The notes: generated by a model not told the origin, from the sequence alone. A stretch of 64,000 bases of DNA from Myxococcales bacterium (GCA_003142855.1 PLNW01000144.1:62001-126000); one strand, 5' to 3'. Counted from the first letter of the stretch, positions 9,055 to 18,228 are shown. Made by a program: numbers and translations.

Positions 9055-10107
9055 ATGAGCGAGATCCCGACCAGTCCGACCCTGAAGGCCATTGTCGGCG
9101 ACGATCCAGCGCTGCGCCTGTTGCTGGCGCGTGCCGCGCGGGTGGCACCCAGCCGCATCCCCGTGCTGGTGACGGGCGAAAGCGGAACTGGCAAGGAGTT
9201 GCTTGCGCGCGTCCTGCACGAATTGGGTCCGCGGCCCAAGGGGCCGTTCGTCGCGGTCAACTGTGGCACCCTGGCGCGCGAACTGGCCGAGAGTCAGCTC
9301 TTCGGACACGAACGCGGGGCTTTCACGGGCGCGGGATCGCGTCGCGCGGGCTGGTTCGAAGAGGCGGCCGGGGGCACCCTGGTGCTCGACGAGATCGGCG
9401 AGCTGCCCATGGACCTGCAGCCCAAGCTGTTGCGCGCTTTGGAAACCGGGCGCATCCGGCGGGTGGGCGGCAGCGGCGAGACCGCGGTGGAGGTGCGCGT
9501 GGCGGCCACCACCTTGCGCGACTTGCGACGGGACACCCAGCGCGGCTCGTTCCGTCTCGATCTCTTCCATCGCCTGGCCGGTTTCGAGCTGCGGCTGCCG
9601 GCCTTGCGCGACCGACCCGGGGATGTGCTGGTTCTGGCGCAGCACTTTCTCGATGAGTTCAAGCCCGACCTCGGTGCGCGGGTCATCACGGCAGACGCCG
9701 CTGCCAAGTTGCAGGCGCATGACTGGCCCGGCAACGTGCGCGAATTGCGCCACGTGATTCGCCGAGCCGCACTCTTCACCAGCGCCGTGATCGACGGCGC
9801 CAGTGTGGAGATCGAAGCGACGGACGACGGCACGCCCAGGATGTCACGCGCGGCTGACGGTTGCGGGCCGATGGTTGCAGCGGGCGACCTCGTCCCTCCG
9901 GCGGCGCTTGGGATCGAGAGTGACTTGCTGCCTCTGCGTAACAAGTCCTTCGAGCAGATCCAGACTGACGTGTTCGTGTGGGCCTTGCGCCGCAACGGCA
10001 ACAGCCGGCGCCGTGCCGCTGCGGCGCTGGGCATTTCGCGTTCGACCTTCTGCGATCGTGTGAGAAGGATGGGACTGGGCGGCGGTCCCTTGCTCGCTAG
10101 CCAGTGA
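9055..10107 (+). CDS. Sigma-54-dependent transcriptional activator without sensor domain
   Basis: 350 residues from the ATG at 9055. The AAA+ activator domain begins almost at once, with Walker A GESGTGKE (residues 41-48), the sigma-54-contacting GAFTGA loop (88-93) and Walker B GTLVLDEIGELP (107-118). It ends with a Fis-type helix-turn-helix (RRRAAAALGISRSTFCDRVRR). There is no receiver, GAF, PAS or FHA domain, so its activity must be controlled by abundance, a partner or a short N-terminal signal. The upstream in-frame extension overlaps lexA and was rejected. Its promoter shares the 163-base intergenic region with lexA and its operator, so LexA could also affect this gene. Confidence 0.9.
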   Translation: MSEIPTSPTLKAIVGDDPALRLLLARAARVAPSRIPVLVTGESGTGKELLARVLHELGPRPKGPFVAVNCGTLARELAESQLFGHERGAFTGAGSRRAGWFEEAAGGTLVLDEIGELPMDLQPKLLRALETGRIRRVGGSGETAVEVRVAATTLRDLRRDTQRGSFRLDLFHRLAGFELRLPALRDRPGDVLVLAQHFLDEFKPDLGARVITADAAAKLQAHDWPGNVRELRHVIRRAALFTSAVIDGASVEIEATDDGTPRMSRAADGCGPMVAAGDLVPPAALGIESDLLPLRNKSFEQIQTDVFVWALRRNGNSRRRAAAALGISRSTFCDRVRRMGLGGGPLLASQ

Positions 10108-10117
10108 AAGCGTTCGC

Positions 10118-11437
10118 CTAGCGCTCAACGGGCTTCGGGACAGCGGGCTCGCTCGGTGCCGGCGGCGCTGGCCCGGGCGCGGGGGGCGTGGCTGCTGGCG
10201 CTGGCGTTGCCGGTGGGGCTGGCGTCGGTTCCGGGGCCGGCGGCGGGGGAGGCTGCTCCTCTTCGTGGGGCGGCTCGTCGATCTTCGGATCGTATCCAGG
10301 GAATTTGGCCACTGGCGGAGGGGGCGGAGGGGCCGGAGGCACAGCGGGCGCCAAGGGCTCTGCGGCGGCAGGCTGAGGCGCCGGGGGCGGGGCCGGCTCT
10401 GAGGCAGGCGCTGGGGCCGGCGCTGGCGGCGGTGGCGGGAGCGCGGCGACGGCCCTGGCCGGAAGCGGCTTGGGGCCTGAGGCCGGCGCACCGAAAGGCG
10501 AGGTCTTGGTCCAGACCGGCGCTCCCAGGTGGGTCAGCGGTCCGCTGATGCGGAAGCCGTAAAGCCCGTCGGGACGCTTGCCCCCGGCGGCGGCAATTTC
10601 CATGATGGTGCGCAGCTTTTCGGAACTCTTGAGGAGAGCGTCGCTCAGTTTGAAGCGGACGTAGAGATCCAGCGACGAAGAGGCCAAAGAATCGTTCAGC
10701 TTGATCTCGCCCTCTACAAAGAGCTCGCCATCAGGCGACTTGGATTGCACGCCCTGCAGGCGTCCCACGCCTTTGTCGATGGCCACGCGGCCCACGAAAT
10801 CGCCCAGACGGATCTTGGGAAGTCCCAATCCCTCAGCCAGAAGCGGGTTGCCCGGGATGATCAGCTTGGCCTTGCCGTCGCCCAGCGCACACGCGCGGCA
10901 GGTCCAGGTCAGTGAACCCACTGTGGCAGCGGCGCGCAGGCCGGGCATCTTCTCGTCGAGTTTCATCTCCAGTGTGCCAAACAGGGGCAGGTTAATGGCG
11001 GCCTTGACCCACGGGAGCTCGGATAGATCGATGGCCGTGGCCGATACGTGAAGCGCGCTCTCGGTCTTGCTGCGGCTGGATTCCACGTCCACATCGCCCC
11101 CGAATACGTTGGCCGAAACCTGGTAGGTCTTGCGGCCGGCCAGCGCTCCCAAGAGCGACCAGCCCACCCTGGCCACCGGGATGGTGATGCGCGTGGGCTT
11201 GCCCCCGCCCGAGGGACGCGTGGCGACGGTGACATCCTTGAGTCGGATGCCCAGGCCCAGCGCGGGCCCCTGCGACTTGACCTCGACGTCATAGCCTTGC
11301 TGCTCGGCCAAGGCCACCAGGAAGTCCTTCAGTCGACCGTAGGGCAGGGTCAGGACCAGGACCAAGAAGAACACGAACAGACCAAAGGCCGCAGTGGCTG
11401 CGAGCCTCCAGTACTTGCGCATGCGTTCGCCAATCAT
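10118..11437 (-). CDS. gspN: Type II secretion system protein GspN
   Basis: 439 residues; last gene of the gsp operon. An N-terminal membrane helix (about residues 11-32) precedes a periplasmic domain of the kind found in deltaproteobacterial and leptospiral GspN (related to AsmA-like folds, with LPYGRLKDFL and a GRVAIDKGVGRLQGV strand). The last 120 residues are a Pro/Ala-rich tail with runs such as PPPPPAPAPAPA, probably unstructured. GspN is an accessory inner-membrane component of the secretion machine. A 165-bp repeat separates it from gspM, unlike the tight spacing elsewhere in the operon. Confidence 0.85.
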   Translation of the reverse strand: MIGERMRKYWRLAATAAFGLFVFFLVLVLTLPYGRLKDFLVALAEQQGYDVEVKSQGPALGLGIRLKDVTVATRPSGGGKPTRITIPVARVGWSLLGALAGRKTYQVSANVFGGDVDVESSRSKTESALHVSATAIDLSELPWVKAAINLPLFGTLEMKLDEKMPGLRAAATVGSLTWTCRACALGDGKAKLIIPGNPLLAEGLGLPKIRLGDFVGRVAIDKGVGRLQGVQSKSPDGELFVEGEIKLNDSLASSSLDLYVRFKLSDALLKSSEKLRTIMEIAAAGGKRPDGLYGFRISGPLTHLGAPVWTKTSPFGAPASGPKPLPARAVAALPPPPPAPAPAPASEPAPPPAPQPAAAEPLAPAVPPAPPPPPPVAKFPGYDPKIDEPPHEEEQPPPPPAPEPTPAPPATPAPAATPPAPGPAPPAPSEPAVPKPVER

Positions 11438-11602
11438 CTAGTGCCTCCGGTCAGAAGAGCGGTCATGTTTCGGTGGACGAGGCGCCCGGACGGCAAGGCG
11501 CGACGAGGGCGCATACTCGACGTATGTAACCGAGGAGCAACGCAGCCGGCCGGGATGGATCGGCCGCCCAAACGTGGCCGAAATTCTGACCGGAGGCACT
11601 AG
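11438..11602. mobile_element. 165-bp MITE-like element with perfect 19-bp inverted ends
   Basis: The ends are CTAGTGCCTCCGGTCAGAA (11438-11456) and its exact reverse complement (11584-11602). The interior includes an AAGGCGCGACGAGGGCGCAT stretch and a CATACTCGACGTATG palindrome, and it encodes no protein. It fills the gspM-gspN gap, and its right end supplies the TAG stop of gspM. Its form suggests a small non-autonomous palindromic repeat. Confidence 0.75.
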
Positions 11603-12234
11603 CCCTTGCCCTTCGCCGCGGGCGCGGCCTTCTTCTTCTTGTCGTCCTTCAAGCGCTCGTAGGCGGTGGCGGTCAACTCCACGTCCAGCTTGTCGCCTTC
11701 GCCGAAGCTGTGCCGGATCTGCAAACGCGTGATCGCGATGAGCCGAGGGTTGGTTTCTATCTTGCTCAGGAAATTCGCAAGTTCCTTCAGGCCCACCTTG
11801 CGCAGCTTCACGTCCAGGCTGTGCTCCAGGTAGCGCTTGCCCGCCGGGGCGGGCGGGCGATCCACGGTTTCCGGAATCTCGATGCCGGCTTCCTTGCCCG
11901 CGGCTTCCAGATCGGCGGCCAATTGCGGCGGTTCGACGCCGATGCGCGCTTCCTGCGAGACCATGCGTGACTTGGCGTCCAGGTAGATGTCGCGACGAGT
12001 GGCGATGGCGGCGAGCGCTTCGCGTGCGTCCTGGTTGCTGGTGCTGATCTCCTGCAGCGCATCGACGATGAGGTACCCGGTCAAGAGCAGAGCAAGCATG
12101 GCGACGGCGGCGGCCAAGATTGAGATGAGCTTGCGCTCGCGCACGGCCATCCGGTTCCATTCGGCGGTGGCATAGACCACGGGTCGTCGCAGCCCACTTG
12201 CGATTTTTCCTAGCAGACGCTTGAAGAATCCCAT
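11599..12234 (-). CDS. gspM: Type II secretion system protein GspM
   Basis: 211 residues. A short cytoplasmic N-terminus and one transmembrane helix (about residues 38-58, ISILAAAVAMLALLLTGYLI) are followed by a periplasmic coiled-coil and ferredoxin-like domain ending in a Lys/Ala-rich tail. GspM pairs with GspL in the inner-membrane platform. It is seven bases downstream of gspL. Its stop codon lies inside the inverted end of the repeat at 11438-11602, so the last residues could have been altered by that insertion. Confidence 0.88.
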   Translation of the reverse strand: MGFFKRLLGKIASGLRRPVVYATAEWNRMAVRERKLISILAAAVAMLALLLTGYLIVDALQEISTSNQDAREALAAIATRRDIYLDAKSRMVSQEARIGVEPPQLAADLEAAGKEAGIEIPETVDRPPAPAGKRYLEHSLDVKLRKVGLKELANFLSKIETNPRLIAITRLQIRHSFGEGDKLDVELTATAYERLKDDKKKKAAPAAKGKG

Positions 12235-12241
12235 GACTTCC

Positions 12242-13876
12242 TTATGGGCACTTCGAGTTGATGGTCAGGCTGAACTGCTTGGCCCCACCACTGACCTCGG
12301 TGAGGGGGCCCTTGTTGATCTCTTCGAAGCAATCGATCTCTTTGAGCTTGGCCACCACGTCGTCAAGCGACGCGGCGGAATCCACCGTGCCCTTGATGCT
12401 GGTCTTCTTGGACTTGATTTCCAGGTCCTGCACATCGATGGCCACCTGGTCTGAAGCGGGCATTTTGCGCGAGATCTGGCCGAGCAAGTCGTAGGCGGTG
12501 ACCCGGGGCAGGGGCGCCATTTCGTCGCGGAAGGAACGGTTGAGCGCCGCCGTCACCTCGGTTGCGTCGGAGCGTGCTTCTCCAAAAAGTTCCTTGGTGG
12601 CCACGCGCAGTCTCTCTTTGAGTTGCTGCTGCTCGCTGGACAGGCGCCGGAGCGCGATGGTTCCGTCCACGGCGGCACAGGCCAGCACAGCCCCGACCAG
12701 AAGCGCCAGGTGAGGTGCCTTCTGGCGCATGATCGAGAAGTTGGCGCGGTACTGGAAGGGACCGCGCCGCAGGTCCAATTCCCTGTGACCGCGCGCCCCG
12801 GCCCAGGCCAGGGCCGAAGACAAGGCCAGGCGTGCGCGTTGGGCCGAGCCCTCTTCGTCGACCACGGATATGGCTTCGACCTCGTCGGTCCCCTCGGCGA
12901 GCGCGGGCTCAGGTGGGGCTGGCCACAGACTGGTGGGGATGCCCAGTTCCTCCTGCAGAAACTCGGCCAGCCCCTGCAAGCGCGAACCGCCGCCGGCCAG
13001 GAGGATCGTCTCCACCGGCTCTTTGTTCTGGGCGCGAAAACTGGCCAGGGTCTGGCGCAGGTCGCGCAGGAATGGCGCCATCGCCTCCTGCAACACGGCG
13101 CCGAGCTGCTGTTGCACAGACGTGGCGGGCGGTCGCGCGCGGCTGGGCACGCATCCATGCGTCTGCTTGGCTAGCTCAGCCTGCGCCCAGGTCCACTTGT
13201 CCCCCGAGGCGCGCACCAGGGCCAGGGTCAGCTCCTCGCCGGCGTGGCTGCTGGTCCGGCCGAACACCGCCTCATCGCCGCGCAGGAAACAAAGTTGGCT
13301 GTGTTGATGGCCGACGTCGATGAACAGGCAGAAGCCGGTCGGCGCAGTCTCGGCTGAAGTGCGTTCCTCGGCCAGCAGGGCGTGATACACGATCGGGGTG
13401 GGGTAGAGCGTGCGCGGCTCCACCCCGCATTGCTTGAGCGAAGCGAGAAAAGCGGCCACGGTCTCGGTGCGTGCCGCGACCGCCAGGGCGCGTGAGCCAG
13501 CCGCTTCGCTGTCGCCGGTCTTGGTCGCTGACAGGATGACGTGGTCCATGACGACCTCGGACAGGTCGTGCATGATCTGCCCTTCCAGCTCGTAGCCCAC
13601 CACCTGTTCAACCTTGCGCGCGTCGGAAAAAGGCAGGTCGAGCACGCGCAGAGAGAGCATCTCACCAGGCAACGCCATGTGAATGGTCGACTGCGAAGGC
13701 AGACGCGCCACGCCCGCGCGCAGGGCCTCGGCTTGTCGCTCGACCAGCGGGGCCTCGCCCGGCGGCACGGGCTCCTCAAAGGACGTGTGCAGCCGCACGC
13801 GGCGGAACCCCACGTCGAACACTGAGAACTTGACCGACCAGGATCCCAGGTCAATTCCGGTGATGGTGTGAGCCAT
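12242..13876 (-). CDS. gspL: Type II secretion GspL / PilM-like assembly protein
   Basis: 544 residues. The cytoplasmic half is an actin-like PilM/GspL ATPase-fold domain (MAHTITGIDLGSWSVKFSV; a phosphate-binding LAGGGSRLQGL near residue 300). A transmembrane helix (about 384-405) and a periplasmic PilN-like domain follow. GspL links the cytoplasmic ATPase GspE to GspM. The fused PilM-like N-terminus is the arrangement seen in deltaproteobacterial systems. It lies 18 bases downstream of gspK. Possible confusion with a type IV pilus gene is excluded by the operon context. Confidence 0.9.
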   Translation of the reverse strand: MAHTITGIDLGSWSVKFSVFDVGFRRVRLHTSFEEPVPPGEAPLVERQAEALRAGVARLPSQSTIHMALPGEMLSLRVLDLPFSDARKVEQVVGYELEGQIMHDLSEVVMDHVILSATKTGDSEAAGSRALAVAARTETVAAFLASLKQCGVEPRTLYPTPIVYHALLAEERTSAETAPTGFCLFIDVGHQHSQLCFLRGDEAVFGRTSSHAGEELTLALVRASGDKWTWAQAELAKQTHGCVPSRARPPATSVQQQLGAVLQEAMAPFLRDLRQTLASFRAQNKEPVETILLAGGGSRLQGLAEFLQEELGIPTSLWPAPPEPALAEGTDEVEAISVVDEEGSAQRARLALSSALAWAGARGHRELDLRRGPFQYRANFSIMRQKAPHLALLVGAVLACAAVDGTIALRRLSSEQQQLKERLRVATKELFGEARSDATEVTAALNRSFRDEMAPLPRVTAYDLLGQISRKMPASDQVAIDVQDLEIKSKKTSIKGTVDSAASLDDVVAKLKEIDCFEEINKGPLTEVSGGAKQFSLTINSKCP

Positions 13877-13894
13877 GAGTCTGTTGCCTCGTTC

Positions 13895-15283
13895 CTACTC
13901 TTCTCGCCAGTATTGGACGACGCCCGAAGCTTGCTCGCCCAAGGGGTTGTTGGTGATGGGGTTGGCCAGATAGCCTTGGCTGTCCAGGATGACGATGATG
14001 CGTTTCTTGACCTTGCCCGACTCGCCGGTGGCCACCACCCGGTACACGCGCGGTGCTCCCACGTACGCCACATCTTGCAGTTGCTTCGTTGTGATGGTGA
14101 TTCCGGTCAAGTTCTGCATGAGCTGGTAGCGTGGATCGTCGCGGGCGATGGAAGCCGCGGGATTGTTCAGCACCCCGATCAGCGCGTCGAGTGAACCGAA
14201 CCCGACCGCCTGACTGCGCTCGCACAGGATGCTGGCCAGCGGATAAAGACGATTGTCATCGAGAATGCTGAGGTCCGTGGGTGGCTTGCTGGGGTCGGGG
14301 AAGAGCGCCGCGCGCACCAGACCCACGATGAGCGGGGTGCAGTCACCCTTGACCGAGGCCAGGTTGACTCTGCAATTCTGTAGCGGGTCACTGGCATAGA
14401 CGGTGAAATTCGAGGCAAAGGCCTCAGCGTAGTCTGGGTCCATACCGCGAACCAGGTTGGTCTCGTCGACCGTGTCGTAGTAGTTGTTGTGAGCCTGGTA
14501 GGGATCGTCGCGCTGGTCGTAGCGGTAGTCTTCGGGCCCCGAGGAGTTGGCATCGACTGCAAAGGCCTGCTCGTCGGCATCGGCCCAGTCGATAATCGCC
14601 CGCGCGAGATCGACGCGGTCGACGAACTGGCCCTCGGCGTTGCGCTGTTCGAACAGCCAATTGTAGCGGGGCGAGGCCATCAAAGCCTGCAAGAGCCGGA
14701 ACACCTTGATTTGGCGTGAACGGTCAGGAGTCATGCCGCCGCCACAGTTGATGTCGATCTTGCCGTCCTCGTTGGTGATCTCGGCGTCCATGTGCCCCGT
14801 GGGAATGCCCAGACCTGTGGCCTCGCTGGCATCGATTCCGATCAGCCCGGACAAAAGAGCAGTCTCCATCTTGGAGCCGGAAAAGAAGCCCAAGACAGGC
14901 CCTATGTAGTCGGTCACGCGCAGGCTGATGCCTAGATCCTGACCGCCCATCTTGTCGGCAAGCATCTGCTGCGCCGCCTGCATGATTTTCTCGACGAATT
15001 GGAGTTGAATCTTGATCAGCAGGCGCGACAACGACACTGCGGAGCGGGCCAGATAGTGCGCACGGACCTCGTCGCGGGCGTTGGCCGCCTGGGCCGCATC
15101 CACCGTGGTCCCGTAGGTAAACTGGGACACCAGTGCGATCAGCAGGGAGAGCGACGAAATGGTGATGAGAAAGGCCACGCCACTTTGCCGGTCCCGCTCG
15201 CGGCGCGCACGGAAGCGCGCGAGCAATATCGCGCGCCACCCTGCCGAGCGTGCTGGGGAAGTGACTGGCCTGTGTGCGTTCAT
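13895..15283 (-). CDS. gspK: Type II secretion minor pseudopilin GspK
   Basis: 462 residues. The leader is basic (RFRARRERDRQSG) and is cleaved before V-A-F-L-I-T, followed by the pseudopilin hydrophobic helix (about residues 36-58). A large globular domain contains DGKIDINCGGG and helical repeats near VDRVDLARAIIDWADADEQ, both hallmarks of GspK. It forms the pilus tip with GspI and GspJ. Cleavage and methylation need a prepilin peptidase not encoded here. It is separated from gspJ by nine bases. Confidence 0.92.
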   Translation of the reverse strand: MNAHRPVTSPARSAGWRAILLARFRARRERDRQSGVAFLITISSLSLLIALVSQFTYGTTVDAAQAANARDEVRAHYLARSAVSLSRLLIKIQLQFVEKIMQAAQQMLADKMGGQDLGISLRVTDYIGPVLGFFSGSKMETALLSGLIGIDASEATGLGIPTGHMDAEITNEDGKIDINCGGGMTPDRSRQIKVFRLLQALMASPRYNWLFEQRNAEGQFVDRVDLARAIIDWADADEQAFAVDANSSGPEDYRYDQRDDPYQAHNNYYDTVDETNLVRGMDPDYAEAFASNFTVYASDPLQNCRVNLASVKGDCTPLIVGLVRAALFPDPSKPPTDLSILDDNRLYPLASILCERSQAVGFGSLDALIGVLNNPAASIARDDPRYQLMQNLTGITITTKQLQDVAYVGAPRVYRVVATGESGKVKKRIIVILDSQGYLANPITNNPLGEQASGVVQYWREE

Positions 15284-15292
15284 GGCCTGCTC

Positions 15293-16009
15293 TCAGCCCC
15301 CGAACCCCTTCGGGTGGTAGCCGACTCGCTCGGTGACCTGCAGCCGAGCGGTGCTGGTGAAGGTCGCGGCCTGGCCGCGCTCATCGATGACAGTCAGGGC
15401 AATGCGCACCTGCGTGGGCAGGTATTGCAGGCCGTCTGCCCCCATGGTGTTCCATTCCTCTTTCCACTCCTTCTTCTTGTAGTCGTAGTAGCTGAACTTC
15501 ACGCTGGCCACCGCCGGACACAGTACGTAGGTTTCACCGGGGATCTTCAAGGGATCCTTGGTTTCCAGGCGGCGGGTTTCCCGGCGCATCAGGTTGGTGA
15601 CCATGCGATCATCGGGATCGGGTTCAGAGAAGTAGCTGACCACCGCGGTGTCGGCCTCGGGCCGGTCCGCGCGCAGTCGCTGGTGGCCAAACCAGGAGAA
15701 GCGCAGCTCGTCTAGGTCGGCATGGGTCGTGCCCACGAACATGGTGCGCTTTTCTTCCACACCGATCTTCTCGGATTCCGACAGGAAAGCCATCTCCACT
15801 TCTCGGGTCATGCGCATGAGTGCCACGCGGATGGTGTGGGTCCGCTCCTGCGCGTCCTCCATGCGTTTCTTCACCCGCGCCGTCTGGCTGAAAGAGCCCC
15901 ACAGCAGCGCAGTCACGAAGGTCATCAAGGTCAGCGCCAGCATCACCTCAATCAGGGTGAAGCCGCTGGTCGCGGTCACGGGTGGTCTTGTGAGCCGACG
16001 GCGCTTCAT
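15293..16009 (-). CDS. gspJ: Type II secretion minor pseudopilin GspJ
   Basis: 238 residues. The prepilin signal SGFTLIEVMLALTLMTF (cleavage after Gly16, with the conserved Glu at +5) leads into the standard GspJ body, with the RMTREVEMAFLS segment. It is a pilus-tip subunit acting with GspI and GspK. Its ATG overlaps the gspI stop as ATGA, indicating translational coupling. Confidence 0.92.
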   Translation of the reverse strand: MKRRRLTRPPVTATSGFTLIEVMLALTLMTFVTALLWGSFSQTARVKKRMEDAQERTHTIRVALMRMTREVEMAFLSESEKIGVEEKRTMFVGTTHADLDELRFSWFGHQRLRADRPEADTAVVSYFSEPDPDDRMVTNLMRRETRRLETKDPLKIPGETYVLCPAVASVKFSYYDYKKKEWKEEWNTMGADGLQYLPTQVRIALTVIDERGQAATFTSTARLQVTERVGYHPKGFGG

Positions 16010-17028
16010 TTTACGATGGGTTTCAAGTTGAAAGGGGACGAACCTGCGCCCGTGGTTCCCGTCGAGCCTGGCGTGGACGTCGCAGCCTTGCCGCCCGCCG
16101 CGGCGGCAGCCGAGCCTCCCATCAAGGCCATGTCGAGCTTGGAGGGGTCAGTCATGAAGTTGACGACCTCGAAGGACTGCTCGGGCCGCCCGGGCTCGTT
16201 CCACTTGACCTTGACCACCACGCGACGGACCGATTCCTCCAGTCCGATGCGGATGGGGTCCATCAGCGTGGTCATGAAACTGCCCATGAAACCAGCCAGC
16301 AGGTCCATGGGATTGGTGGACTGGGTCTTCTGCTGCGCCGCCTGTTGCACGTCCTGAACCGCACTGGTGGGCAGCTTGACCTTCTCGACGGCGGCGTACC
16401 ATTTCACGCGAGGAAATCCCTCCTCGGTGAAATCGCCTTCGTCCTCGCCTTCCATCTCGCTGAACCCCACTTCCAGGATGTTCTGCTCCAGCGCCGAGAT
16501 TTTGGTCCGCGCCAGGAAGGTGGCGGCGGTGAGCATGCGAGAGTGGAGGGTGGAGCGCACGTCGCCGGTCACCGTGCGTGTGAGGACGACCAAGGCGATG
16601 GCCAGGATGGCGACGGAGATCATCACCTCGATCAGCGAGAAGCCAGATTGTACATGGGGGCCCCTGGAGGGCGCCCTCCTCAAGATGATGGCGTCAATGC
16701 GATTCCCAAACCCTCTCCCCGTCGGGGAGAGCGCTGGGTGAGGCATAGACATTAAGCGGCGGAATTGCGCCGGAAGAGCTGAGGTAGACCACCCTCTCCC
16801 TCCGGGAGAGGGCTGGGGTGAGGGTATTGCATTTGCACGTCGAATCGTGCCGCGGGCGCAATCACCACAACCCGGTGACTTCAGCGTCCGGCTCACAGGA
16901 AGTTTCGCCCTCACCCCCAGGCCCCTCTCCCGAAAGGGAGAGGGGTGACCCATCGAAGGCTTGTGTCCTCGAATCACGAATGGCCATAAGGGTTCGCTTC
17001 GCCCTTCGGCTCCCCACTCCCGTCTCAT
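16006..17028 (-). CDS. gspI: Type II secretion minor pseudopilin GspI with a repeat-derived leader
   Basis: The GspI domain starts at QSGFSLIEVMISVAILAIAL (cleavage after Gly129) and runs to a Gly/Ala-rich end. The frame is open up to an ATG at 17028 that overlaps the gspH stop as ATGA, the same coupling used between gspI and gspJ. That start would give a 129-residue leader against the usual 5-30, because three hairpin repeats (16709-16950) lie inside it. I keep the coupled start; other options are ATG at 16746 or 16752, or TTG at 16683. GspI is essential for pseudopilus priming, so where translation begins matters. Domain identity is firm; the start is uncertain. Confidence 0.8.
   Translation of the reverse strand: MRREWGAEGRSEPLWPFVIRGHKPSMGHPSPFRERGLGVRAKLPVSRTLKSPGCGDCARGTIRRANAIPSPQPSPGGRGWSTSALPAQFRRLMSMPHPALSPTGRGFGNRIDAIILRRAPSRGPHVQSGFSLIEVMISVAILAIALVVLTRTVTGDVRSTLHSRMLTAATFLARTKISALEQNILEVGFSEMEGEDEGDFTEEGFPRVKWYAAVEKVKLPTSAVQDVQQAAQQKTQSTNPMDLLAGFMGSFMTTLMDPIRIGLEESVRRVVVKVKWNEPGRPEQSFEVVNFMTDPSKLDMALMGGSAAAAAGGKAATSTPGSTGTTGAGSSPFNLKPIVK
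16709..16950. repeat. Cluster of three CCCTCTCC/GGAGAGGG hairpin repeats
   Basis: Copies at 16709-16743, 16791-16827 and (inverted) 16908-16950 share the pattern CCCTCTCCC-loop-GGGAGAGGG followed by CTGGGGTGAGGG. Each folds into a short GC hairpin. They sit inside the 5' part of the gspI reading frame. A decayed copy lies at 8010-8035. This resembles widespread REP-type elements of proteobacteria. Confidence 0.8.
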
Positions 17029-17768
17029 GGGACGATCTCCTTGCCGTCGTCGTCGTACTGCTTCTCCAAGGGCGGCTGGACATAGAAGTTCTTGATCTGC
17101 ACTCGGCCGGTCAGGGGATGCACCACCAAGGAGTAGACCGCGTCTCGCTTCATGTCGGTCAGGTGCACGATGGCGGCCTCGGTCATGCCCAGAGGGAAGA
17201 AGTAGATGTAGCCCTTCCCGACATCGAGCGGGTCGGCCAAGCGCGGGGTGTAGAGGTCGGCGATGCGTGCGCCCTTGAGGTCCACCGGCTTCACCGCCAT
17301 TTCCTTGAATGCAGCAAAACTCGCGCGCTTGGGCCGGAACGGTTCCGGCTTGTAGCGCGCCTGCATCTCCTCCAGGCCCGCCTTCTCATCCGCGCGCTTG
17401 GCGGACTCTTCGGCCTCCTTGGCCAGCTTGTCGGCTTCCCTCTTGCGCGACTCCTCGGTCTCGCGGCCGCCTGCCATGACGAAGCGGTCGTCCGTTACCT
17501 CGGCCCAGTAGCGGCCCTTGTCGATGTCCAACACCAAGCGATGAACCTTGCCCGTGGTCGAGGCGCGGTCGAAAAGATAGCGGACGGCGCCCGCCATTTT
17601 GCTGGCCGAGGCGCGCAGATCGCTCTTGGCCATAGAGCGGATACCCGCCACAGCCGAGCCGACCATCAAGGCAATGAGCACCACCACCACCATCACCTCG
17701 ATCAAGGTCATGCCGGCGGCGGCATGAGCCACCGGCACGGAGACCGCATATGTGGGTCGTCTCGTCAC
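17025..17768 (-). CDS. gspH: Type II secretion minor pseudopilin GspH
   Basis: 247 residues. The pseudopilin signal AAGMTLIEVMVVVVLIALMV is cleaved after Gly19. The body is longer than usual because of a charged Glu/Lys/Arg-rich helical insert (about residues 103-135, RETEESRKREADKLAKEAEE). The C-terminal beta part reads PLTGRVQIKNFYVQPP. It is a minor subunit near the pilus tip. It begins at the last base of the gspG stop. Confidence 0.88.
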   Translation of the reverse strand: MTRRPTYAVSVPVAHAAAGMTLIEVMVVVVLIALMVGSAVAGIRSMAKSDLRASASKMAGAVRYLFDRASTTGKVHRLVLDIDKGRYWAEVTDDRFVMAGGRETEESRKREADKLAKEAEESAKRADEKAGLEEMQARYKPEPFRPKRASFAAFKEMAVKPVDLKGARIADLYTPRLADPLDVGKGYIYFFPLGMTEAAIVHLTDMKRDAVYSLVVHPLTGRVQIKNFYVQPPLEKQYDDDGKEIVP

Positions 17769-18199
17769 TACTCCTGGGCCTTGATGTCGTCGGCCGTGCC
17801 CTCGGTGCCATCAGGCCCAATCGAGATCACGTCGATGCCATCGGTGTTGATCTGCCCCGGACAACGCATGATGAAGTCCTTGTTCCAGGGATCCTTCTGG
17901 CGTCGGGGCATGTACTTCTGTGCCACCAGATCATCCATGCTCTTGGGACACTCATTGTTGTTGTCCATCATGTACTGCTGCGCCTTCTGCATGATCTCGT
18001 TGACCTGGATGCGCGCAGTCTTGACCTGGCCCTTCTTGAAGTAGTTGAAGGCGCCCACGCCCACGGCCCCCATGATGAGGGCGATGAGCGCGAACACGAT
18101 CATGATCTCCATCAGGGTCATGCCCGAGTCACCGGACCGTTTTCGCACCGGGCGCCCGGCCCGCGATGCCTCAGTTTGATTCTCCAGCTCGTCTGTCAT
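17768..18199 (-). CDS. gspG: Type II secretion major pseudopilin GspG
   Basis: 143 residues from the ATG at 18199, preceded by AAGGAGAG; the longer in-frame extension overlaps gspF and was dropped. The prepilin signal is DSGMTLMEIMIVFALIALIM (cleavage after Gly, Glu at +5). The body contains the family's Lys-rich helix and C-terminal calcium-loop region (DPWNKDFIMRCPG then GPDGTEGTADDI). GspG polymerises into the pseudopilus that drives substrates through GspD. Confidence 0.95.
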   Translation of the reverse strand: MTDELENQTEASRAGRPVRKRSGDSGMTLMEIMIVFALIALIMGAVGVGAFNYFKKGQVKTARIQVNEIMQKAQQYMMDNNNECPKSMDDLVAQKYMPRRQKDPWNKDFIMRCPGQINTDGIDVISIGPDGTEGTADDIKAQE

Positions 18200-18228
18200 A
18201 GCTCTCTCCTTGTTGGTAGAAACCGGCA

